Assembly (NCBI RefSeq): GCF_900156725.1
Contig: NZ_FTOI01000010.1
Span: 62,001-126,000, forward strand
Direction of reading: 5' to 3'
Origin: Kaistella chaponensis
GTDB taxonomy: Bacteria > Bacteroidota > Bacteroidia > Flavobacteriales > Weeksellaceae
Length of the DNA stretch: 64,000 nt
The first letter of the stretch is position 1, and the number at the start of each line of letters is the position of its first letter. The notes below the pieces were generated by a model. It saw nothing but the letters and a program-made list of their open reading frames with translations. It ran no database searches and was not told the DNA's origin. Below, one piece after another: positions 9,190 through 18,709 of the stretch. A program made the translations under genes and the position numbers.

Positions 9190-9332
9190 TTATAGAAATC
9201 TTTAAGCCAAATTTGAAAAATTCGATGCGTGTAATTTTCTTTAACTGATTTTATTACTTTTTTCATTTTGCAAATCTTGATCAAAGGTAGAACTAATTCC
9301 ACCAATTTAATTTAATAATTTGTTAAAAAAAC

Positions 9333-10259
9333 ATGAAGCAAGTCTTTTTCAAAACATTTTTAACACTCATTATCAGTACTAAAGCACTTCAATCACAAAG
9401 TCAACTGACGAGAGATTATGGTGAGTACTTTATCCAAATTGATGAAAAGTACATTCATCATTTAGGGGAACTAAATAACAGTAGCGAAAAATTTGAAACC
9501 ACCCTTAATCTAACTACTTATAAAAATCGCTTTAAGTTTTTAGATGCTAATACCAACCTTCATATTGACTACAATGATATTACTTATACTTACGTAAAAA
9601 AGTTTCTCGGTTACCAATGGTATCCTAAAATAATAGGATTGTCTGTTTACTATTTCCCACTTTTCGAAAGCAAACTAGATCATTATGGAATTCCAAGAGA
9701 ACTCAAATATTTAGCTGTAGTTGAGAGCGCTTTAAACCCACGTGCAGGAAGTTGGGCAGGAGCAAGTGGACTTTGGCAGTTTATGCCTGCTACAGGAAAC
9801 CAATATGGTTTACGCAAAAACGAATATATCAATACATTTTACGATCCTGTAAGCAATGCAGATGCCGGTGCACGATATTTGAGGGATTTATACCGTCAAT
9901 TCGGCGATTGGAATTTGGCAATATCAGCTTACAATTGCGGACCTGGTAATGTAAATAAAGCAATTAAAAAAGCGGGAACAAAAAACTATTGGAAACTCAG
10001 AAAGTATCTTCCTAAAGAAACACAAGCCTATGTCCCCAGCTTTATTGCTGTCAATTACCTTTTCAATTATTACAAGGAACATCAGATGAAACCTAAATAT
10101 TTTAGGTATTCATTTTTTGATCTAAAAACAATTAAGATTAGTCAGACTACCACTTTTACTAATTTATCAAAACGATTTGATTATAAAATTTTAAAGTTCG
10201 CAAATCCTCAATTTATGACCGAAATTATTCCGAAAGGTTCAATCGTTTATGTTAGATGA
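9333..10259 (+). CDS. lytic transglycosylase (SLT/GH23), VirB1-like
   Basis: The 308-aa protein has an N-terminal signal-like segment (about 1-24) and an SLT domain in the middle. The catalytic glutamate is E131 in AVVESALNP, followed by GASGLWQFMPATG and the AYNCGPGNV motif, the usual order of MltD/VirB1 family enzymes. The last 50 residues look like a degenerate LysM-type domain (ISQTTTFTNLSKRF...PKGSIVYVR). It should cleave peptidoglycan in the periplasm. It is convergent with the transfer operon and most likely opens the cell wall for the conjugation apparatus; a housekeeping murein enzyme is less likely given the place. Fold and catalytic residue are clear. Confidence 0.88.
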   Translation: MKQVFFKTFLTLIISTKALQSQSQLTRDYGEYFIQIDEKYIHHLGELNNSSEKFETTLNLTTYKNRFKFLDANTNLHIDYNDITYTYVKKFLGYQWYPKIIGLSVYYFPLFESKLDHYGIPRELKYLAVVESALNPRAGSWAGASGLWQFMPATGNQYGLRKNEYINTFYDPVSNADAGARYLRDLYRQFGDWNLAISAYNCGPGNVNKAIKKAGTKNYWKLRKYLPKETQAYVPSFIAVNYLFNYYKEHQMKPKYFRYSFFDLKTIKISQTTTFTNLSKRFDYKILKFANPQFMTEIIPKGSIVYVR

Positions 10260-10277
10260 AAAACCCTTTATATGAAT

Positions 10278-11741
10278 CTAGTTTACGACAATACTTCCAG
10301 TTGGCGTAAAAGTAATTTCAACAACCTCTCCCGTACTCGCTGTGCCTGTAATTTTCATTGTCAAATTACTAATGTTTACGTTTGTGCCGCCTAAAAAAGC
10401 AACTTGATCACCGATGGTCGGCCAAATATCATTATTTTTTTCAAAGACAGTCGTTCCCACTACAACATTTTCGTTATAAGTTCTAGTAACATGAACGGAC
10501 GAAGTTGTGGTAGTAACATCATAATTCAATTCATACTTTACAGATGTAATTGTTGCACTACCACCAGAAATCAGTTTAAACTTTCTTGAAAAATTCTGTT
10601 GATATACTCTCCATCCTCCGGCAGGGCTTGGAACTTTAAATGCAATATTTCCTTCCTTCACAACACTATCGTCAAAGAAAATTGTTGGAGTTACTTTAAT
10701 CTCAAAACTTTTTACCTCACTTTCATTTCCATATTCATCTTTTACTTGAATATTGTAAGTATATGTTCCTGCTACCAAAGCATTAATAGCGGATAAGAAA
10801 GAACCGTTTGATCCTAAAGCATAATTAGTGTAGGTATTGTTGGTGTTCTGAATACCATTTAAATTTGAGTTTGATGCAGATGAGATCCAAGTTTTATATT
10901 GAATGGTAGTATTGGTGTTAACCGGTGATTTTTTAACGATTCCAGTTAATGTAATCTGAGTATTGGTTGAAATGTTTGCCGGACTAAAGTTCATACTTTC
11001 AATTGTAACTTCTCTCGCTATGATATTTTGCTGTACCTCATAATCTTTTGATAAAGTTCTATTCTTTATTGAATAGGTTAATTTACCCTGTCCGGCTGTG
11101 TTCGTTGCGAGAGAGGTTGTAAAACTGTCAATATTATTAATAGGATACCAAGTATCTAAATTTACAGTCACTCCGTTTAGTTTTACTTGCCCTGAATAGG
11201 TGTCAAATTTAATTTGATAACCTGTTGATGGTTGCCCAGACCCCGGAACAATTTTCATCAGATATTGGGTTTCATCGCCTTGATAAATGGAACCTGTACC
11301 ACCATTATACGTATGCGAAAATTCTGAAACAGAGTAGGGCAGTGAGAAAACTTCTTCTTTAGACACTCCCTTTCCATTTTTAACAACAATTTTTAATTCG
11401 TGGACTCCAGAAACGTTTCCAACATACTCAAAAATGTTTTCTTCAGTAGTGAAATTATATTCCTGATTAGCTGTAAGAAGCTCTCCATTTAATTTAAGTG
11501 TGCCATTTAAATTAGTAGTGAATTTAAAAGAAGTCTTAATTGACTGAAAATCATAAGATGGCCGCACATTAAATTTTAACTGGTTTATCTCTCCAACTGC
11601 TTTTTCAATAAAATTATTATCTCTTTCGATAGTAAATCCAAATTGTCCATCATTGTCATTTCCCCAGTCTCCATCTTCACGACAAGAGTTGAATAGTAAA
11701 ATGCAGAAAAAAGATAGTATTATAATGATTGTATTTCTCAT
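10278..11741 (-). CDS. TraQ-like conjugal transfer lipoprotein with repeated Ig-like domains
   Basis: A 487-aa lipoprotein: hydrophobic N-terminus ending in the lipobox LFNSC with the modified cysteine at residue 20. The remainder is beta-rich and shows repeated units with QLKFNVRPSYDFQSIKTSF and YLMKIVPGSGQPSTGYQIKF type strands. This fits several copies of the immunoglobulin-like domain that TraQ (DUF3872) proteins of Bacteroidetes carry once. It is the last gene of the transfer operon, the place TraQ holds in CTnDOT-like operons, but it is about three times the usual length. It would sit on the outer or inner membrane facing the periplasm or the cell surface. TraQ identity is by position and fold, so moderate; adhesion to the recipient is a possible role. 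Confidence 0.55.
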   Translation of the reverse strand: MRNTIIIILSFFCILLFNSCREDGDWGNDNDGQFGFTIERDNNFIEKAVGEINQLKFNVRPSYDFQSIKTSFKFTTNLNGTLKLNGELLTANQEYNFTTEENIFEYVGNVSGVHELKIVVKNGKGVSKEEVFSLPYSVSEFSHTYNGGTGSIYQGDETQYLMKIVPGSGQPSTGYQIKFDTYSGQVKLNGVTVNLDTWYPINNIDSFTTSLATNTAGQGKLTYSIKNRTLSKDYEVQQNIIAREVTIESMNFSPANISTNTQITLTGIVKKSPVNTNTTIQYKTWISSASNSNLNGIQNTNNTYTNYALGSNGSFLSAINALVAGTYTYNIQVKDEYGNESEVKSFEIKVTPTIFFDDSVVKEGNIAFKVPSPAGGWRVYQQNFSRKFKLISGGSATITSVKYELNYDVTTTTSSVHVTRTYNENVVVGTTVFEKNNDIWPTIGDQVAFLGGTNVNISNLTMKITGTASTGEVVEITFTPTGSIVVN

Positions 11742-11756
11742 ATTAGGTCGATTTTA

Positions 11757-12326
11757 TTAATTAATGTAGTATCTAAATCCTCCGAAAAGGCCATAATTAG
11801 ACTTCGAAAACTCACTTTTTAAATCATAAAACTGGGTGTAATTGGCCAGAAATGAGAATTTCCTCGCAAAGGCAAATTCTATTTCAGCACTGCCGGAAAT
11901 ACCATATACAAAACCTTTAACGGGAACCGGAATTTCGGCATTGTATTTTGGATCTTTAGAATTACCATCATTCACCGTTTCATATCCTGCGTATCCGCCT
12001 AACCATCCGTTTATATAGACTGGAGCAAGACCTTCATAGCTGTACCCCGCATTTACATTAAGACCATATTTATGATAGGGTAGGATTTGATTATCTAAAT
12101 AGGAAATTTCATAATCCTGATAAAAACCCTCAACTTTTCCCAAAAACCCTTTTTCACCGAAAACCTTAATATAGCCTCCCTTTACCATAAATCCAGCACT
12201 GAGATCTGCCTTTTCCATCACATAACCATATTCTGCATGAACTGCAGATTGGTTTTTTCTTCGCCCTTGAGCTTCTGCGAGAATACAAAAGCAAACCAGG
12301 AATAATATCAAAACATTCTTCTTCAT
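11757..12326 (-). CDS. traO: conjugal transfer protein TraO (outer-membrane beta-barrel type)
   Basis: The 189-aa protein begins with a signal peptide (MKKNVLILFLVCFCILAEAQ) and then shows alternating aromatic beta strands, ending in GGFRYYIN with a terminal aromatic-rich strand typical of small outer-membrane barrels. Size, strand pattern and position directly after TraN match the TraO family of Bacteroidetes conjugation systems. Its exact job is not established; it is thought to be part of the outer-membrane end of the transfer channel. It is separated by 21 bp from the VirB9-like gene and by 15 bp from the TraQ-like gene, so it is in the same operon. Confidence 0.75.
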   Translation of the reverse strand: MKKNVLILFLVCFCILAEAQGRRKNQSAVHAEYGYVMEKADLSAGFMVKGGYIKVFGEKGFLGKVEGFYQDYEISYLDNQILPYHKYGLNVNAGYSYEGLAPVYINGWLGGYAGYETVNDGNSKDPKYNAEIPVPVKGFVYGISGSAEIEFAFARKFSFLANYTQFYDLKSEFSKSNYGLFGGFRYYIN

Positions 12327-12347
12327 ATTATTTTACATTTTAAATTA

Positions 12348-12995
12348 TTATTTTACATATTCAGCTCCTACAATATATTTAGGCTTAATGTCTAATGACA
12401 AAGTCCGTTCACCGTCAATTTCACTCATAATAAAAAGTAAATTTTTGTTGTCGGAAATGGTGAACTTATCAAAGACAAATAGTAATTTTTCTCGGGACTT
12501 TTTCGCTATACTTTCTGTTTGAATAGCGTAGATGGGTGAAAAGATTTTTTCTTCCGCCTCAATTTGACGGTCTTTAACCTGTACAGGACTTGTTATAAAA
12601 GAAATACTTTCTACATCATAGTTGATATTTGTTCGATTAGCCACTTCTATAAGAACATAAAGTTTCCCACCTCCTACATAAACACCCTTTACAAAACCTT
12701 CAATTCCCCGTACAAAAGCAGAATTTCGATTTTTGATCCAACCATTTTTTTTAATGATTTTTTGAGCGATTATTTCATATTGTTGTGAATTCTCTGCTTC
12801 TTGTTCATTTTTTTCTGCAACTTTTTCAATAGATTGCTCAACCGGAGTCTTAACAACAATAGGAGTTGCTGCATTTTTTGAAACAGTTTTCTTAAGACTT
12901 TTCTTTACAGGTTTTTTATAATTCTTTTGGTTACTCTTTTGAGAATATCCAAAAATGCCAAACAGCATACCTATTACTATTAGTACTCTTTTCAT
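12348..12995 (-). CDS. traN: TraN / VirB9-like outer-membrane core protein (DUF4138)
   Basis: A 215-aa secreted protein with signal peptide (about 1-18), a lysine-rich low-complexity linker (about 19-75) and a beta domain (RGIEGFVKGVYVGGGKLYVL, then IEVANRTNINYDVESISFI) typical of the C-terminal half of DUF4138/TraN proteins. These act like VirB9, forming the outer ring with the VirB10-like TraM. It is shorter than the roughly 300 aa common for TraN, so the N-terminal beta domain seems replaced by the linker. It lies 8 bp after TraM. Identity is good by motif and gene order. Confidence 0.75.
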   Translation of the reverse strand: MKRVLIVIGMLFGIFGYSQKSNQKNYKKPVKKSLKKTVSKNAATPIVVKTPVEQSIEKVAEKNEQEAENSQQYEIIAQKIIKKNGWIKNRNSAFVRGIEGFVKGVYVGGGKLYVLIEVANRTNINYDVESISFITSPVQVKDRQIEAEEKIFSPIYAIQTESIAKKSREKLLFVFDKFTISDNKNLLFIMSEIDGERTLSLDIKPKYIVGAEYVK

Positions 12996-13003
12996 ATTAT
13001 TGT

Positions 13004-14044
13004 TTAATTGAAATTAACGATGATACATTCCACATTAAAGGTTAATTTTATTCGTTTATCCGACTGTTTGCTCATTGCATTTCCAACGGAATTGATGACT
13101 CCCCCAATTACTGGAATTCTGCTGCTTTCATTTAAAGCTCTATTCTCTAAATCTGAATTTTGAGTTCCTGGTGATATCGGAAGTCCTGCCATTCCGTCGG
13201 CACCGTATAATTGAAGCTGAACCGGAACAATTTTATTTTTCACTTTAATCGTGGAAAAATTAACGAGTAAACGATTGTTTTGTTCTGAGGCTACTCCTTT
13301 TATTATTTGTCCTTTGGGAGTTTCTAACGTTCCAATTTTTGTACTTTCAAGCAATACAAAAGAAAGCGTTCTTCCCGAATTCGCATATCCTTTGGAAAGC
13401 AGTTTAGCTCTAATCTGCTTCCCTTCATTTATGCTTCTTTGGTTGGTAGATGAACCGCTATAACTTGGTTGCACATAAGCAGGTTCGAAAATTTCGGTAT
13501 AGTCTATATTTGAGGATGCGTTTTCATTTTTTGATCTGGAACTTTTCGGATAATTTTTCACTTCTGTATAAGCAATTGAATTGTTTTTGGGTTCTTCCGC
13601 CTGCCACATCGAATAATCTCCATAAGTCGAATGACTGTTGTAACTGCTCCCTCTATTTCGTTTTTCACTTCGTGAATTATTATAATTTGGTTGGGTGTAC
13701 ACAGGCTCCACGTAGGTGGACGTAGGTTTATCATTTCCGTCACTTTCTGAAATAATTTCAATTGGTGAATCTCCCGATTTACCAAAGAGATCATCCATTG
13801 CGGTATTTAATTTACTGCTGTCTTTTTTTCCTAATTGGTTGGCTTCCGTTCTGCTATTATACTTCTGGGCTTCCTTTGCATCGGGATTTGATATTTCATC
13901 TACTGCAACTTTTTTATCTCCACCGTTTAAAACATAAACCCCCACGAGAAGAAAGACTGCAAGTAAGCTCGCAATAGAATAAACAATGATTTTTCGACGC
14001 TCTTCATTGCTTTTAATCTCCCAAAACTGTTTTAACTGTTCCAT
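13004..14044 (-). CDS. traM: TraM / VirB10-like conjugal transfer protein
   Basis: 346 aa. One N-terminal membrane helix (about 21-41) follows a short cytoplasmic tail, then comes a low-complexity, Asn/Ser/Tyr-rich periplasmic linker (about 60-210), then a beta domain (IRAKLLSKGYANSGRTLSFV ... VPVQLQLYGADGMAGLPI) of the VirB10/TraM type. It should span the periplasm and link the inner-membrane complex with TraN at the outer membrane. Its start overlaps the VirB8-like stop by one base, showing translational coupling. Confidence 0.82.
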   Translation of the reverse strand: MEQLKQFWEIKSNEERRKIIVYSIASLLAVFLLVGVYVLNGGDKKVAVDEISNPDAKEAQKYNSRTEANQLGKKDSSKLNTAMDDLFGKSGDSPIEIISESDGNDKPTSTYVEPVYTQPNYNNSRSEKRNRGSSYNSHSTYGDYSMWQAEEPKNNSIAYTEVKNYPKSSRSKNENASSNIDYTEIFEPAYVQPSYSGSSTNQRSINEGKQIRAKLLSKGYANSGRTLSFVLLESTKIGTLETPKGQIIKGVASEQNNRLLVNFSTIKVKNKIVPVQLQLYGADGMAGLPISPGTQNSDLENRALNESSRIPVIGGVINSVGNAMSKQSDKRIKLTFNVECIIVNFN

Positions 14045-14748
14045 TACTTAACTTCAATTGTCGGGTTAATGTGTTCTCTTTTTATACTATCCTGTATACT
14101 GATCTCTTGATCAGTAGGTGCATTAACCTTTGATAGACTTTCGGTGAAATTCGTAATGAGATAACCGAAAGGATTGTAAGGATAATTGATATTAACCTTC
14201 GTCATTCTTAGCTGCACATCTGCCTGAAAATAATCTTCTACGGTACCATTTATTCTTTTAACCAGTACCGAAAAACTGACATTTGGATTTCCATCTACAT
14301 TGTCAATTCGCCAAGTGTTGGGAAGTATTTCAGATTTCTGAACCAATCCATTAATGGAAAGAAAATTAGAATAATAGCCTTTCCGGTCTTTATCTTTTAT
14401 CAAGTTGGTAGGTTGCTCACCAACCAACCAAAGAACATTTTCTTTTTTATCTTTGATAGAGTATTGGTCTAAATCGTAGAACTGTTTGGTGAAGTAATCT
14501 GCATTAGCTTTGATTACTTTTACTTTGTCATTTTTTTCGGAAATCAGACTTAAGGGAATTAAATCACCGTTATTATTGACTGTAAATATTTTTGACGTAC
14601 TATCACTGTAAATGACCAATGCCAAATAAAGTACAGCAACAATTGAGATGATGCTAACTGCAACGACACCCCAGACAACCCGGCTATTTTTTTTTAATTC
14701 CGAGTAAATATCTTTTCCAACGGTAATTTCTGCTTTCTCCTTTTTCAT
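14044..14748 (-). CDS. traK: TraK / VirB8-like inner-membrane protein
   Basis: 234 aa with a short cytoplasmic N-terminus, one membrane helix (about 25-50, VWGVVAVSIISIVAVLYLAL) and a periplasmic domain carrying FTKQFYDLDQYSIKDK and NYPYNPFGYLITNF segments, as in the VirB8/TraK family. It is expected to act as an assembly platform of the type IV secretion channel. Position between the VirB6-like and VirB10-like genes matches the TraJ-K-(L)-M order; no TraL gene is present. Confidence 0.8.
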   Translation of the reverse strand: MKKEKAEITVGKDIYSELKKNSRVVWGVVAVSIISIVAVLYLALVIYSDSTSKIFTVNNNGDLIPLSLISEKNDKVKVIKANADYFTKQFYDLDQYSIKDKKENVLWLVGEQPTNLIKDKDRKGYYSNFLSINGLVQKSEILPNTWRIDNVDGNPNVSFSVLVKRINGTVEDYFQADVQLRMTKVNINYPYNPFGYLITNFTESLSKVNAPTDQEISIQDSIKREHINPTIEVK

Positions 14749-14751
14749 ATT

Positions 14752-15552
14752 TTAACTGAAATATCCTCTAATTTCTTTAGTAACAATCGCAAACAAACCC
14801 AACTTAACCATAAAGGAAATTAGTAATGCACCTACGGTATAGGCGAAAATAACCCCTAAATCAGTATCATAACCGATATCAGACATTTGAACATTCGCTT
14901 TACTCTGAACAAAATCATAGATGATATCTGAAAATTTCATAATTCCCATATATCCGATCCCTAAAACGAACAAACCAATGTATATCTTGATCCATCTTGA
15001 AAGCATATCCTCAAATCCTTTCGTCGTAGAAAGTGCGATGGCAAATGGAAAAATAACTTTGAACAATTGAATTAGAAAAACTCTTTGAATCAAATACATT
15101 CCTACAACCGCCATATCAAGAATATCTAAAAACATTTTGGTGAACGTCATCAAACCTGCAGTCAGATATAATGGTATTAATGAAAGGTAAAAGCCTATAT
15201 AATCTAATCCACTGTATTGATCAGCAATCTTATCTAATTCCAACAAATACCTTTTTAATGCATCGTCTTTTATTGGATGTTGCGCTGCAACAGAAACATC
15301 AACGGAGGAAAACATACTTTCAATTGCATTTACAACCCAGTCGCTCCCTACTATAATAAGTCCATATCCTATAATGCTAATAATCCCCCCAATTTTCGGT
15401 GCTTCCGGATTTTCTCCTGTTTGTAAAAAATTACCAATGACTTTGAATAACAATAAGGTCATAGCCAAAGATTTCGCTCCAATAATGGTAAAGGAAAAAA
15501 CTTTGGTTTGGGAAATAACCTGATTGAGTTCTGTAAGCCACGAGTAATCCAT
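14752..15552 (-). CDS. traJ: TraJ / VirB6-like polytopic membrane protein
   Basis: About 266 aa with five or more hydrophobic segments (for example SLAMTLLLFKVIGNF, IISIIGYGLIIVGSDW, FYLSLIPLYLTAGLM, IYIGLFVLGIGYMGIM and VIFAYTVGALLISFMVKLGL). Membrane layout, size and position match TraJ of Bacteroidetes systems, the VirB6-like part of the inner-membrane complex. The ATG at 15552 is preferred to the upstream TTG because it overlaps the previous stop in a TGATG arrangement, typical of coupled genes. Confidence 0.8.
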   Translation of the reverse strand: MDYSWLTELNQVISQTKVFSFTIIGAKSLAMTLLLFKVIGNFLQTGENPEAPKIGGIISIIGYGLIIVGSDWVVNAIESMFSSVDVSVAAQHPIKDDALKRYLLELDKIADQYSGLDYIGFYLSLIPLYLTAGLMTFTKMFLDILDMAVVGMYLIQRVFLIQLFKVIFPFAIALSTTKGFEDMLSRWIKIYIGLFVLGIGYMGIMKFSDIIYDFVQSKANVQMSDIGYDTDLGVIFAYTVGALLISFMVKLGLFAIVTKEIRGYFS

Positions 15553-16034
15553 CAATAAGATAATTTAATAAGCTTAACACTAATTTTAGCATTCGCACTC
15601 TTTACCTTACTGTATTCATTTTCCAATAAAGTGATACGTTCACTATCACTCATATTAAACATACCATTATTAAGTAATGCCTGAACTGTTTTAATGCTGC
15701 CAGAAATTTGAGCCAACTGATTCTTAATACCGCTAACATCAAATTTTCCTTTGCGTGCTTTCTCTAAAACTTTATTAGAATTATTAATGGCTTGTTTCTG
15801 CATATTAATAATATTCTGCAGCTGTCCCATTTGCTGGATATAACCATTGACTTTCTGATATTTTTCCTGTGCATCTTTCAACAGAGAATAGGATTTTTCC
15901 AACTGCTTTATTTGGGCTGCAGATTGCGTAATCTGTTTCGCAATTTGTTGATTGGCTCCTGCATCCACTACAGCCATTTGTGCAAATGAATACGATCCTA
16001 CCAAAAGGCATAATGTTAAGATTAATTTTTTCAT
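15552..16034 (-). CDS. traI: TraI / VirB5-like periplasmic coiled-coil protein (DUF4141)
   Basis: 160 aa with a clear signal peptide (MKKLILTLCLLVGSYSFAQ) followed by an almost wholly helical, Gln/Lys-rich body with heptad-like spacing (QLEKSYSLLKDAQEKYQKV, QMGQLQNIINMQKQA), as in VirB5/TraI family minor pilus proteins. It begins 3 bp after the VirB4-like gene, matching the TraG-(H)-I order. It may tip or stabilise the pilus. The family assignment rests on order, size and coiled-coil character. Confidence 0.7.
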   Translation of the reverse strand: MKKLILTLCLLVGSYSFAQMAVVDAGANQQIAKQITQSAAQIKQLEKSYSLLKDAQEKYQKVNGYIQQMGQLQNIINMQKQAINNSNKVLEKARKGKFDVSGIKNQLAQISGSIKTVQALLNNGMFNMSDSERITLLENEYSKVKSANAKISVKLIKLSY

Positions 16035-16036
16035 TT

Positions 16037-18442
16037 TTAGTCTGATTTAATATATTGGTCAATTGCGCTTTCCATATTTCCAGTTTCGTGATAAATCTTC
16101 ATCAGTTCCTCATTTTTAGCCCCTTCGGTTTGGTATGCCCAAAAAACTTTTTCCGGAACTTCTAAACGGTAAACCTGATGTTGATTACCTCTCATAATGA
16201 AGACTTCCGAATATTTATGTTGCCCCTCAAAATCTGATGTTAGAGAACTCATTTGATGGTAAGCATGATCACTCATTCCGAACCTGTTCTGTAAAGCCGA
16301 ATAATCCTTTGCGTTTAAAACATAAAGAACTTGCGTATTTTCGATAATTGTCTTCGCAATTTGACCAAACTCTCCGCTGTCCGGGAGTTGACTTATTGCC
16401 TGCAGTACGATTCCAATTGCACCATTTTGCTTTCGAACTGCTTGAAAGAAATATTCTATTTTTTCCAAAACGCCTTTGAACTTAAACTGCTTGGCAACTT
16501 CATCAAAGAAAATATACCCTTTGGTAGATTTATCTTTCCATACTGTTTCATTTATTACAGATGATATTAGCTGCAACATAATAGAAAGTAGGAGAGGATT
16601 GTCTTTGACTTCATCCAGTTCAAAAACAATAATTTTTTTGTCTTTTACCCTGGTTAAATTATCATTGCTTTCATCAGCATATAGAAAATCATAAATACCG
16701 CCTTTCTCAAATTCGCTCATGGCAAATAAAAACTCTTCAATATTGAAAAATTCATTTCTGATATTTAACTCTGGAAGTAAGGTGTCTTTATTTTCTCGTA
16801 TGGCTTGAATAAATTTTAAGAGACTTTGCTCACCATCTTGAATAAAATAAGCCTCAATAATTTTCCTAAGGGCGGTTTTTTCGTTTTCCGTCGCTTTAGA
16901 ATCTCTTTTGTAGTGAGTAATAACGAATTCTGTTAAATCCTCAATTTTTGAAGCTGTTAATTCCTCACCTTGCAAATCGAATGGGTTTAAACCAATTGGT
17001 TCGCCTTCTTTATAATGAATAAATACAGTGTCTATTGGATATAGTGCAGAAAGTTTACGGTAAGATCCTCCTAAATCCACTAAAACTACTCTTGCTCCTT
17101 GTTCATAGTATTGGCGAAATAAATGATTGGCTAAAAATGATTTCCCATAACCAGTCGGTGCAAAAATCATAAAATTTCTGGCTCTTACATATTTCTTTTC
17201 TTCATCCCAGGTATCTACAATTACTGGTATGTTTGCTATACGGGAATTAAGCAGCACCCCTTTTTTATCATTCTTATAATTAGTACAATTATTAAAAAAT
17301 AAGGTGGCTAAACTTAAATTCCCATAAAACATTTGTTTTTCAGAAAAATTAGCGGAAAACAAATAGAAGGAATTGCAAAAAACGGAATTAAGAAAATTTC
17401 CGATCGGTTGTCTGGTCTTAATATCTACTGACTTAAACCGCTCTGTAATTTGATTTCTTCTGTTCTTAATCTCGTTTTCATTGTCACCATAAAAAAGAAT
17501 ATTAAAATGGCCTCTTATAATTCTTTCACTATCGATATCCGTTGCGATACTTTCTATCAATGTTTCTAGTTTTCCGGCGTTTACTTTATTATTAGGATCA
17601 AAGGTGGACGACTTTTTTAACAGATCTTGCCTTTTCCTCAGACTGCTTAACTCATTCTGATTATCTTCAAAATAAATAACCTGATTATAAGCGTGGTCGA
17701 AATCCAACGAAAAGCCAAATAGATCACCAATGTTTTGATAAAACTTATATTTTGCAGTGGTAAAATCTTTATCAATTTGTAAAGATGAAAAACTCTCCGG
17801 CATATGTTCTTCATCTCTCGTACAGATGGCTCCTAATAGTCGATCTCCAATTTGCATATAGCCATTTTTCAAAACCCTGTCAGTAACGAAGTCGTTTTGG
17901 AAATTATTAAAATAGTAATCATAGTAATTTCTCATTTCTTCCGATTCCAGTTCTCGAATTTGAAAAGCTCTTCCACTATTAATTTTTCCATTGCTAAGAA
18001 AATTAATGATCTGCTCTACGGTATTGATAAAGGCATTTATTTTATCATCAAACTTTTCAAAATTTTTTCGATTTAATCTTTTAAAGGGATTGGTTATTTT
18101 ACTGGTAAAAGTATCTCCGGCAGGTAGAATAAAGAAAACAAAGCACTTGTGTGACAGGAAAGGCCTTTTATGAAAATAGGCCTTCGTTTCTTTTTGTAAA
18201 TAATTTTCCTGCAGGAAATTATTCGTGTCAAATTCAGACTCCTGAAAAATATCCTGTTTAAGAAATATAGAACCAGATGGCATATCCTTTAAAGCTCTGT
18301 TCCATAAATCATTCACAGATTCATAATCCTCTTGACCCATCGAATATTTTTCAATCAAGTCAAACTCGTAGCCCATTGCAAATGCGCCATTTGTTCCCAC
18401 AACTTTATTGGTATCGATATGTAAAAATAAATTATTCATCAT
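16037..18442 (-). CDS. traG: TraG / VirB4-like conjugation ATPase
   Basis: The protein (801 aa from 18442) has the Walker A APTGYGKS (about 427-434) and Walker B with GYIFFDEVAKQ (about 640-650). The N-terminal 350 residues carry the VirB4 family domain. It should sit on the cytoplasmic face and power pilus assembly and transfer. The ATG-ATG pair at 18442/18439 lies inside the last codons of the VirB3-like gene and is a better start than the TTG further upstream. VirB3-VirB4 overlap like this is common because the two proteins are made together. Confidence 0.9.
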   Translation of the reverse strand: MMNNLFLHIDTNKVVGTNGAFAMGYEFDLIEKYSMGQEDYESVNDLWNRALKDMPSGSIFLKQDIFQESEFDTNNFLQENYLQKETKAYFHKRPFLSHKCFVFFILPAGDTFTSKITNPFKRLNRKNFEKFDDKINAFINTVEQIINFLSNGKINSGRAFQIRELESEEMRNYYDYYFNNFQNDFVTDRVLKNGYMQIGDRLLGAICTRDEEHMPESFSSLQIDKDFTTAKYKFYQNIGDLFGFSLDFDHAYNQVIYFEDNQNELSSLRKRQDLLKKSSTFDPNNKVNAGKLETLIESIATDIDSERIIRGHFNILFYGDNENEIKNRRNQITERFKSVDIKTRQPIGNFLNSVFCNSFYLFSANFSEKQMFYGNLSLATLFFNNCTNYKNDKKGVLLNSRIANIPVIVDTWDEEKKYVRARNFMIFAPTGYGKSFLANHLFRQYYEQGARVVLVDLGGSYRKLSALYPIDTVFIHYKEGEPIGLNPFDLQGEELTASKIEDLTEFVITHYKRDSKATENEKTALRKIIEAYFIQDGEQSLLKFIQAIRENKDTLLPELNIRNEFFNIEEFLFAMSEFEKGGIYDFLYADESNDNLTRVKDKKIIVFELDEVKDNPLLLSIMLQLISSVINETVWKDKSTKGYIFFDEVAKQFKFKGVLEKIEYFFQAVRKQNGAIGIVLQAISQLPDSGEFGQIAKTIIENTQVLYVLNAKDYSALQNRFGMSDHAYHQMSSLTSDFEGQHKYSEVFIMRGNQHQVYRLEVPEKVFWAYQTEGAKNEELMKIYHETGNMESAIDQYIKSD

Positions 18443-18695
18443 CTGAAAATTTTTCAGGGAGTTTCTCGTCAAAGAGCCATTCTTTGATGGTGGAATTATT
18501 CGTCAGCAGAAGCGCAGTAAAATACGTGACGGCAATAACGAGCGTCACCACTATAATTTTTTTAATGGTAAAACCTCCTAAAAAGGTTAAAAGAGCGAGT
18601 ATTGAAATGATAGCGGTTACTAGAAAGCCCGTAGTGTTTAGTCCGTAAATTGTAGGTCGTTGACGATATCCTTTTAGATTCTTTACTTTCCTCAA
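18432..18695 (-). CDS. traF: TraF / VirB3-like membrane protein (DUF4133)
   Basis: 87 aa with two closely spaced membrane helices (about 21-40 and 44-62) after a basic N-terminus, and an acidic tail. Size, layout and place between the pilin-like gene and VirB4 match TraF/VirB3. No ATG is available in frame near the start, so the TTG at 18695 is used. The 3' end overlaps the VirB4-like start by 8-11 bp. Confidence 0.78.
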   Translation of the reverse strand: MRKVKNLKGYRQRPTIYGLNTTGFLVTAIISILALLTFLGGFTIKKIIVVTLVIAVTYFTALLLTNNSTIKEWLFDEKLPEKFSDDE

Positions 18696-18709
18696 TTTAA
18701 ATTAATTCG

